DNA of 46,944 bases from Candidatus Adiutrix sp. GTDB lineage: Bacteria > Desulfobacterota > Desulfarculia > Adiutricales > Adiutricaceae. The notes beneath the pieces are model-generated. The model was not told the origin of the DNA. It did no database searches and saw nothing but the letters and a program-made list of their open reading frames with translations. The stretch covers positions 1 through 46,944 of the forward strand of contig JAISJK010000084.1 in NCBI GenBank assembly GCA_031261565.1. Reading direction: 5' to 3'. Both the position numbers and the translations under genes were made by a program. The first letter of the stretch is position 1. Each line of letters starts with the position of its first letter. Positions 40,730 to 46,944 of this stretch are shown here, in pieces.

Positions 40730-41524
40730 TTGGGCGCGCCCATCATCAACGCGGCTGAATTCGCCGCCTTTGTCCTGGTGTTTCTGCGCACCTCCACCCT
40801 GGTGGTCTTCGCCCCCATTATGGGGGCCACCAATGTGCCGACCCAGGTCAAGGCCATCCTGTGCCTGATGCTGACCTTCGCCATCGCCCCCCGGGTCGCC
40901 TACCCGGCCGAGATGATGCCCATGACCTGGTATGGCTTTGTCTTTCTGGGGCTGGGGGAGTTTATGATCAGTTTCACCCTGGCTTTCATGGTGCGCCTAG
41001 TGCTGGAGGCCGCCCATATAGCCGGCGAATACGTCAGCTTCCAGATGGGCCTGTCAATGCTCAACGCCATGGATCCGCAGAGCGGCGGCCAGATGCCCAC
41101 CCTGGCCCTCCTGATCCACATGATGATGAGCCTCGTCTTCCTCTACGCCAACGGGCACATGCTGGTCATCAAGGCCCTGACCCAGAGTTTTCAGGTGGCC
41201 CCGCCGGGGCTCCTCAACATCTGGCGGCCGGAGGTCTTCACCGAGATCATCAAGGCCATGGCCGGCATGTATGTGCTGGCCCTGAAAATAGCCGCCCCGA
41301 TGGTGGCCGTGCTCTTCTGCATCAAGGTGGCCTTCGGCATCACGGCCAAGGCCGTGCCCCAGATGAACATCATGTTTGTGGGCATCCCGGTTTATATTAT
41401 CGTGGGTTTTCTGGTCATTGGCTTCGCTCTGCCCTGGTGGCCCCAGCTGCTGGGCCGGGCCCTGATCAGCGTTGACCTGTCTCTGGGGCGCGTCCTGGGC
41501 TTTCTGGCCCCGGCCGCGCAGTAG
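40730..41524 (+). CDS. fliR: Flagellar export gate protein FliR
   Basis: 264 aa, about six membrane segments. Conserved stretches include FLRTSTLVVFAPIMG, AGEYVSFQMGLSMLNAMDP and KIAAPMVAVLFCIKVAFGI. The start is TTG at 40730: a stop lies two codons upstream in frame, so no earlier start exists. The Shine-Dalgarno region is weak, which suggests coupling to fliQ. Confidence 0.94.
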   Translation: MGAPIINAAEFAAFVLVFLRTSTLVVFAPIMGATNVPTQVKAILCLMLTFAIAPRVAYPAEMMPMTWYGFVFLGLGEFMISFTLAFMVRLVLEAAHIAGEYVSFQMGLSMLNAMDPQSGGQMPTLALLIHMMMSLVFLYANGHMLVIKALTQSFQVAPPGLLNIWRPEVFTEIIKAMAGMYVLALKIAAPMVAVLFCIKVAFGITAKAVPQMNIMFVGIPVYIIVGFLVIGFALPWWPQLLGRALISVDLSLGRVLGFLAPAAQ

Positions 41525-41544
41525 GCTAGGAAGGAGGCGCACGC

Positions 41545-42630
41545 GTGGCTGACGGCGAAGGCGGAGAAAAAACCGAACAACCCACCGGGCACAAGCTGAA
41601 TCAGGCCCACAGCAAGGGCCAGACGCCCAAAAGCCAGGAAGTGACCTCCGGCCTGGTGCTGCTGATGGCCGGCTCGGCCCTGCTGTTGCTGGCTCCCCGG
41701 GGCTGGGATCGGCTGGTGGGCCTGTTTCGCCGCTTCGTCTGGCGGATGACCGAGATCGACCCCACCACCGACGACCTCTGGCCCTGGCTCTATTCAGCCA
41801 TGCTGGAGCTGTTCAGCCTCGTTTTGCCCATTGCCCTGATCATCATGGCCACCGGGGTGGCGGTCAACCTTTACCAGCTCGGCGGCCTGATCATCAACAC
41901 CGACGCCGTCAGCTTCAATATTAATAAACTAAATTTCATCAAAGGCTTCGGCCGATTTTTCAAGGTGCGCAAACTGGTGGAGGCCATCAAAAGCATCCTG
42001 AAAATCGCCATTATCATCTATGTCTCCTATCTGGTCATCGCCGACCACCTGGACGAATTCGCGGTGATGAGCGAAATGGAGCCCGTGGAAATCGCCCTGG
42101 TCACCCTCAAGGTGGCGGCCGAGCTTTTTTACAAAGTCATCCTGACCCTGCTGATCCTGGCCTTTTTTGATTACGCCTATCAGAAATGGCAGTTTATGCA
42201 GGACATGAAAATGACCAAGCAGGAGATCAAAGACGAATACAAACAGATGGAGGGCGACCCCAAAATCAAGGCCCGGATCCGCCAGATTCAGATGGAGGCC
42301 GCCAAAAAGCGGATGCTGTCCTCGGTGCCCAAGGCCGATGTGGTGGTGACCAACCCGACCCATTTCGCCATTGCCCTGGTCTATAACTCGGCCCTGGCCC
42401 AGGCCCCGCTGGTTCTGGCCAAGGGCCAGGATTTTCTGGCCCAACGCATCAAAGACATCGCCAAGGAGGCCAGGGTGCCCATTGTGGAGAATAAACCCCT
42501 GGCCCAGGCCCTTTACCCGGTGGTGGAAGTCGGCCAGGTCATACCTCTGGAGTTTTACAAAGCCGTGGCTGAAATTTTGAGCTACGTTTACCGCTTAAAA
42601 GGCAAGGTGCCGGGTGGCCGAAGAAAATAG
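41545..42630 (+). CDS. flhB: Flagellar export switch protein FlhB
   Basis: 361 aa. The cytoplasmic start EKTEQPTGHKLNQAHSKGQ, four membrane helices, and the autocleavage motif NPTH (VVVTNPTHFAIAL) are present. Self-cleavage at Asn-Pro switches export from rod/hook to filament proteins. The start is GTG at 41545 with AAGGAGG 8 nt upstream. It overlaps flhA by 17 nt. Confidence 0.96.
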   Translation: MADGEGGEKTEQPTGHKLNQAHSKGQTPKSQEVTSGLVLLMAGSALLLLAPRGWDRLVGLFRRFVWRMTEIDPTTDDLWPWLYSAMLELFSLVLPIALIIMATGVAVNLYQLGGLIINTDAVSFNINKLNFIKGFGRFFKVRKLVEAIKSILKIAIIIYVSYLVIADHLDEFAVMSEMEPVEIALVTLKVAAELFYKVILTLLILAFFDYAYQKWQFMQDMKMTKQEIKDEYKQMEGDPKIKARIRQIQMEAAKKRMLSSVPKADVVVTNPTHFAIALVYNSALAQAPLVLAKGQDFLAQRIKDIAKEARVPIVENKPLAQALYPVVEVGQVIPLEFYKAVAEILSYVYRLKGKVPGGRRK

Positions 42631-44809
42631 CAGCCTGCTGCTGAAGATTAAAAACCGGGTCAGCCAATCCGGCGGCGAAGTGGCCATGGGCCTAGGGGTG
42701 GTGGCCATGCTGGGGGTGATGCTGTTTCCCGTCCCCAACGTCATCCTCGACCTGTGCCTGACTTTTAACGTGACCCTGTCCATCATCGTCCTCCTGACCG
42801 CGCTTTACACCTTAAAGCCCCTTGATTTTTCCATCTTTCCCTCGCTGCTCCTGGTGCTGACCCTCTTCCGGCTGGCCACCAACGTGGCCACCACCCGGGT
42901 CATTCTCCTCCGGGGCCACGAAGGGCCCAGGGCCGCCGGCGACGTCATCCAGGCTTTCGGCGGTTTTGTGGTTCAGGGCAATTATCTGGTGGGCACCATT
43001 ATTTTCGCCATTCTGGTCATCATCAACTTCATGGTCATCACCAAGGGCTCCGGCCGCATCGCCGAGGTGGCCGCCCGCTTCACCCTTGACGCCATGCCCG
43101 GCAAGCAGATGGCCATTGACGCCGACCTGGCCGCTGGTTTAATCCGGGAAGACGAGGCTAAGGAGCGCCGCAACACCGTGGCCCGGGAGGCCGACTTTTA
43201 CGGGGCCATGGACGGTGCCTCGAAGTTTGTGCGCGGCGATGCCGTGGCCAGCATCATCATCACCGTCATCAACCTGGTGGGCGGTCTCCTGATGGGTATC
43301 CTCAGCCACAACATGGACGCCGCCACCGCCGCCAAGACTTTCACCATTCTGACCATCGGCGATGGCCTGGTGGGGCAGATCCCGGCCCTGTTAATCTCCA
43401 CCTCGGCCGGCATCATTGTCAGCCGGGCCGGGGCCGAGCAGACCATGAGCCGCGACTACGCCCACCAGTTTACCCTGCGGCCCGAGGCTCTGGCCCTGGC
43501 CGGCGGGGTCATCTTTATCTTCGGCCTCCTGCCGGGCATGCCCACCGTGGCTTTCTGCGCCACCGGGGCCCTGGTCAGCGCCGGGGCCTACGCCCTTTTG
43601 CGCCGCCGCCAGATAGAAGCGGCCATGGCCGCCGGGGGCGGGCCCCGCAAGGGCGGGGGAGCGCCGGCCGCCTCCCCGGCCGCCGGCGGCAGCGGCGGTT
43701 CCTCCCCGGCCCCCTCCGGCGCCCCGGCCCCGTCCGGCGGCGGCCAGCCGGCCGGCCCGGAAAAAATCGAGGCCCTCCTGCCCCTGGATGTGCTGGAGCT
43801 GGAGGTGGGCTACGGCCTCATCCCCCTGGTGGATGATGACCAGGGCGGCGAGCTGTTGGAGCGCATTCGCTCCATCCGCCGCCAGTTCGCCCTCGAATCG
43901 GGCTTTATTGTCCCGCCCATGCATGTGCGGGACAATCTCCAGCTCCGGCCCGGCGAATACTCCATCCTCATCAAGGGCAACGGGGTGGCCCGAGCCGAGA
44001 TGATGGTCGGCCACCAGTTGGCCATGAATCCCGGCGACGCCAAAAAAACCATGGCCGGCATCCCCACCTTTGAGCCGGCCTTTGGTCTGCCGGCCACCTG
44101 GATCCCGGAAAGCCGCAAAGACGAGGCCCAGCACGCCGGCTGGACCGTGGTGGATCTGGCCACGGTCATTGCCACCCATCTGACCGAGGTCATCCGCCTG
44201 CACGCGGCCGAGCTGATCTCACGACAGGATGTGCAGAAACTCATTGACGGGGTGGCCGCCACGGACGAAAAAGTGGTGGAAGAGCTGCTCCCTGAGCTGA
44301 TGACCATCGGCCAGGTGCAGAAAGTGCTGCAGAATCTGTTGCGGGAGCGGGTTTCCATCCGCGATATGCCCAGCATTCTGGAGGTTCTGGCCGACCACGC
44401 CCCCCTGACCAAGGATGTGGACCTCCTGACTGAGTTTGTCCGCCAGCGTCTGGCCCGAACCATCGTCAAACAATACCTGACGGCCGCCGGCGAGCTGCCG
44501 CTGATGACCATCGGGGCCGACATCGAGGAGGTTTTGAGCAAATCCCTCAATGAAACCGACCGGGGGGCCTATATGACCCTGGATCCGGACACCGGCCAGC
44601 GGATTCTCAACGCCGTCAGCAACGGCATTGTGGAGCTGACCAGCCAGAATTTTCAGCCGGTGCTGCTCTGCTCCCCCATTATCCGGCGCCACCTGCACAA
44701 GCTGACCGAGCGCTTTATCCCCAACCTGGTGCTCCTCAGCCACAGCGAGCTGACCAGCAATATCCAGCTTAAAATTATCGGTGAAATAACTTTCACCTAT
44801 GCGGATTGA
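42614..44809 (+). CDS. flhA: Flagellar export protein FlhA
   Basis: 731 aa, longer than the usual 690 or so. The membrane part (about 1-330) has eight helices and the FHIPEP-type block around TLFRLATNVATTRVILL and GFVVQGNYLVG. A low-complexity Gly/Ala/Pro/Ser linker (about 335-380) leads to the cytoplasmic export domain (LEVGYGLIPLVDDDQGGELL to the end), which docks chaperone-substrate pairs. The extended linker explains the extra length. The start is GTG at 42614, inside the flhB end. No flhF follows, unlike many polar-flagellate genomes. Confidence 0.95.
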   Translation: MAEENSSLLLKIKNRVSQSGGEVAMGLGVVAMLGVMLFPVPNVILDLCLTFNVTLSIIVLLTALYTLKPLDFSIFPSLLLVLTLFRLATNVATTRVILLRGHEGPRAAGDVIQAFGGFVVQGNYLVGTIIFAILVIINFMVITKGSGRIAEVAARFTLDAMPGKQMAIDADLAAGLIREDEAKERRNTVAREADFYGAMDGASKFVRGDAVASIIITVINLVGGLLMGILSHNMDAATAAKTFTILTIGDGLVGQIPALLISTSAGIIVSRAGAEQTMSRDYAHQFTLRPEALALAGGVIFIFGLLPGMPTVAFCATGALVSAGAYALLRRRQIEAAMAAGGGPRKGGGAPAASPAAGGSGGSSPAPSGAPAPSGGGQPAGPEKIEALLPLDVLELEVGYGLIPLVDDDQGGELLERIRSIRRQFALESGFIVPPMHVRDNLQLRPGEYSILIKGNGVARAEMMVGHQLAMNPGDAKKTMAGIPTFEPAFGLPATWIPESRKDEAQHAGWTVVDLATVIATHLTEVIRLHAAELISRQDVQKLIDGVAATDEKVVEELLPELMTIGQVQKVLQNLLRERVSIRDMPSILEVLADHAPLTKDVDLLTEFVRQRLARTIVKQYLTAAGELPLMTIGADIEEVLSKSLNETDRGAYMTLDPDTGQRILNAVSNGIVELTSQNFQPVLLCSPIIRRHLHKLTERFIPNLVLLSHSELTSNIQLKIIGEITFTYAD

Positions 44810-44815
44810 CGATTT

Positions 44816-45688
44816 ATGAACGACAAAAAGAGAGCGCAGCTCCTGCGGGTTCGGGAGCTGGCCCGGGCCGGCGGGGTGGAGATACTGGCTCATCTTTTTC
44901 AGCGGGCCGAAGTCCGCCTGGCGGCTGATTTTGTGGGCGGCAGCCTGGAGGTGGTGGAGCGGGCCCGGGCCAGCCAGGCTCGGGCGGTGATGGTCTGCGG
45001 GGCCTCCTTTATGCTCGATGAGCTGGCCAGCCAGCCCCTGGCCGCCGAGTTGCTGATCCCCCGCCGGGATATTTCCTGCCCCCTGGCCGAGGCGGTCAGT
45101 GATGAGGAGGTGCTGGCGGCCAGAGAGCGCCACCCGGCCGCTCTGGTGGTGGCTGACCTGAAAGCCCGGCCGGCCCTTCGGGCCCGGGCCGATCTGGTCA
45201 TCAGCCCGGCCACGGCCCAAACCCAACTGGCCGCCGCCGGGGGGGGGGAACTGATCGCCCTGCCCGGCCCCCAAGTGGCCGACTGGGCCGGCTTCGGCTC
45301 CCGAGTGGTTAACCGCTGGCCCCGGGCCGTCTGCCAGGTGCATGAGCTGGCCCTGGCCGAAGACCTGCTTCAGGCCCAGGCGGAACACCCCAGGGCCCTG
45401 ACTGCGGTCAATCTGCTCTGCCGGCCGGAAGTGCGGGCCCGGGCTGATTTTGTCGGCGACAGCGCCGCCCTGAGGGACTTTTGCGCGGCCGGCCCGGCCG
45501 ATGAGTTTATCCTGGTCTGCGAGGCCGGCCTGGCCGAGTATCTGGCGGAAACCAGGCCCGACCGGGCTTTTTATGAAACCGAGGCGGAAATCATCTGCCC
45601 CAATATGAAACTGACCACTTTAAAATCCATGATTGACCGACTGGAGGCAGACCATGACCGACAAGGGCGGGCCCCTGATTTATCTTGA
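44816..45688 (+). CDS. Divergent NadA (quinolinate synthase)-like protein with altered active site
   Basis: 290 aa. The NadA pseudo-threefold pattern is clear: ILAHLFQRAEVRLAADFVGG, then RRDISCPLA, AVCQVHELALAEDL and IICPNMKLTTLKSM. The three [4Fe-4S] cysteines are kept (88, 173, 261), as are His26, Ser43 and His176. Residues known as catalytic in Thermotoga NadA are replaced: Tyr21 by Phe28, the YVN motif by ADL (113-115), and the HPE motif by NLL (199-201). It may not make quinolinate from iminoaspartate and DHAP. It lies 6 nt after flhA and overlaps a cysteine-desulfurase-like gene by 35 nt. I cannot name its present reaction. Confidence 0.8.
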   Translation: MNDKKRAQLLRVRELARAGGVEILAHLFQRAEVRLAADFVGGSLEVVERARASQARAVMVCGASFMLDELASQPLAAELLIPRRDISCPLAEAVSDEEVLAARERHPAALVVADLKARPALRARADLVISPATAQTQLAAAGGGELIALPGPQVADWAGFGSRVVNRWPRAVCQVHELALAEDLLQAQAEHPRALTAVNLLCRPEVRARADFVGDSAALRDFCAAGPADEFILVCEAGLAEYLAETRPDRAFYETEAEIICPNMKLTTLKSMIDRLEADHDRQGRAPDLS

Positions 45689-46820
45689 TAACGCGGCGAC
45701 TTCTTTCCCCAAGCCGCCGGAAGTGGTCGAGGCCATCCGGGCCGCTCTGCTGGCCCCGGCCAGCCCCGGCCGCAGCGGCCACGCCGCCTCCCTGGCGGCC
45801 GCCCGGGCGATTCATCAGGCCCGGAAAAATGTGGCCAGACTGTTTGGGGTGGAGGACAACAGCCGGCTGGTTTTCACCGCCAACATCACCTGGGCCCTGA
45901 ATCTGGCTCTGGAGGGTCTGGGGTTAAAAGCGGGCGACCACATCCTCTCCAGCTCCCTGGAGCACAATTCCGTGGCCCGGCCCCTGGCCCGCCTGGCGGC
46001 CGAGCGGGGGGTCATCTGGGAGCGGGTTCCGCTGGACGGCGAAGGCCTGTCTGACCCGGCTGAATTTCGGAAACTGCGGCGATCCACGACCAAGCTGGTG
46101 GTTTTGAATCAGGCCTCCAATGTCACCGGGGCTCTGGCCCCGGCCCGGGAGATCAAAGAGGCGGTGGGCGAGGTGCCGCTGTTGCTCGACACGGCCCAGA
46201 CGGCCGGGGCTATGGATCTGAGCGACCTGGGCCAGTGGGCCGACCTGGTGGCCTTCACCGGCCACAAGGGGCTTCTGGGGCCCACCGGCACCGGGGGCCT
46301 GTGGCTGAAACCCGGCCTCCGGACGCGCCCCCTGGCCACCGGCGGCACCGGCAGTGCCTCGGAAAGCCTCATTCAGCCTGATTTCCTGCCGGACGCTCTG
46401 GAGCCGGGCACGGCCAACACCCACGGGCTGGCCGGTCTGGCCGCCGGGGCCGGCTTTATTTTGGAAACCGGGGCCGATCAAATCCGCCAACATGAGCTCG
46501 GCCTGGCCACCGCTTTTCTGGACGGCCTGAGCCAGATCCCCGGCCTGACGGTCTGGGGGCCCCAAAATCCGGCCCGGCGGGTGGCCACCATTTCAGTGAG
46601 TCTGGCCGGCTGGTCGTGCTCCGACCTTTCCTCGGCTCTGGAGCAGGAGGCCGCTATCCTGACCCGGGCCGGCCTCCACTGCGCCCCCCTGGTTCACCAG
46701 ACCCTGGGCACCCTGGCCGCCGGCGGCCTGACCCGCTTCTCCTTCGGCTTTTTCAATACGCTGGAAGAAATCAAGACGGCCCTGACCACCCTGGATAAGC
46801 TGGCCCGGCGTAAAGACTGA
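45654..46820 (+). CDS. Class V aminotransferase-fold PLP enzyme, cysteine desulfurase-like
   Basis: 388 aa. YLDNAATSFPKPPEV, SPGRSGHAAS, and the PLP lysine Lys205 (FTGHKGLLGPTG) place it in the NifS-like branch typified by PGRSGH. The possible sulfur-carrying Cys343 (AGLHCAPLVHQTLGT) sits where desulfurases have their active Cys. It could mobilise sulfur (or selenium) from cysteine, perhaps for the cluster of the NadA-like neighbour; NifS-like genes next to nadA are known in other bacteria. ATG 45654 follows GGAGG; the frame is open seven codons further upstream. Confidence 0.87.
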   Translation: MTDKGGPLIYLDNAATSFPKPPEVVEAIRAALLAPASPGRSGHAASLAAARAIHQARKNVARLFGVEDNSRLVFTANITWALNLALEGLGLKAGDHILSSSLEHNSVARPLARLAAERGVIWERVPLDGEGLSDPAEFRKLRRSTTKLVVLNQASNVTGALAPAREIKEAVGEVPLLLDTAQTAGAMDLSDLGQWADLVAFTGHKGLLGPTGTGGLWLKPGLRTRPLATGGTGSASESLIQPDFLPDALEPGTANTHGLAGLAAGAGFILETGADQIRQHELGLATAFLDGLSQIPGLTVWGPQNPARRVATISVSLAGWSCSDLSSALEQEAAILTRAGLHCAPLVHQTLGTLAAGGLTRFSFGFFNTLEEIKTALTTLDKLARRKD

Positions 46821-46855
46821 GGGTAAGGGTGTAGATTTTTTTTATAGGTAAAATG

Positions 46856-46944
46856 TTAATGATTTGGCATATTGTACTTCGCGTGCAATAGTTGGCGTAC
46901 ATCCTCGTCCCAAAGGCCGCTCTCAAATTTAGCCTTCAGGGCGA
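46856..46944 (-). CDS. C-terminal end of an unidentified ORF entering from the right edge
   Basis: Reading leftwards from the window edge, an open frame of about 28 codons (KFESGLWDEDVRQLL, then HAKYNMPNH) ends at TAA (46856-46858). It is richer in A+T than the genes to its left. It is too short to assign to a family, and could be non-coding. Confidence 0.35.
   Translation of the reverse strand, partial: ALKAKFESGLWDEDVRQLLHAKYNMPNH

Noticed and set aside
1-46944. CRISPR array, rRNA or tRNA genes
   Set aside because: No regularly spaced repeats and no tRNA- or rRNA-like segment were seen in reading the window.

Overview
This window comes from a GC-rich, Gram-negative, flagellated bacterium that is probably anaerobic. 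Lipoprotein sorting genes (lolD, lolC/E), an LPS-core kinase and a TonB-dependent receptor show an outer membrane. The order motA - ompA/motB-like - motB - fliLMNOPQR - flhBA is familiar from Desulfovibrio-type bacteria. A HutW-type radical SAM enzyme and a flavodoxin fit anaerobic life. A vibrioid or curved member of the Desulfobacterota is my best guess; it is inference, since no rRNA or tRNA gene is present.

Left part (1-22.3 kb). lysS-lolC/E-lolD lie on the minus strand behind an AT-rich DNA methyltransferase fused to an HNH domain that looks acquired. From 4.87 to 9.78 kb, a plus-strand operon encodes a lipoprotein, a YkuD/NTF2 enzyme resembling Helicobacter Csd6 / Campylobacter Pgp2, an unrecognised membrane protein and an M14 enzyme resembling Csd4/Pgp1. 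This is probably a peptidoglycan-trimming, cell-shape module. It is followed by mtaB, an alkylation-repair pair (Ada-AlkA fusion and ogt), a complete polar amino acid ABC importer ending in a hairpin terminator, and an MBL-fold hydrolase. On the minus strand come a vapBC-like toxin-antitoxin pair, a DUF1848 protein, mutS and a HIT protein.

Middle part (22.4-34.4 kb). This is the most unusual region. The ancestral order aroL-waaY-pepQ appears to have been tandemly duplicated, leaving a pepQ-start/aroL-end joint, and about 9 kb now sits inside the second copy. The insert holds exbB-exbD-tonB on the plus strand. Convergent to it is a minus-strand operon, hutW - TonB-dependent receptor - ECF S component - EcfT - EcfA1A2 - flavodoxin. 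Together these could form a complete route for importing haem or another tetrapyrrole across both membranes and opening its ring without oxygen. Two 100-bp direct repeats (98 matches) flank it, and recombination between them would restore an intact aroL-waaY-pepQ operon.

Right part (34.6-46.9 kb). A tightly packed operon encodes the flagellar stator, switch and export apparatus. It includes a MotB paralogue that lacks the ion-binding Asp. After flhA come a divergent NadA-like protein, which keeps the three cluster cysteines but has lost several catalytic residues, and a cysteine-desulfurase-like PLP enzyme. A minus-strand ORF enters from the right edge.
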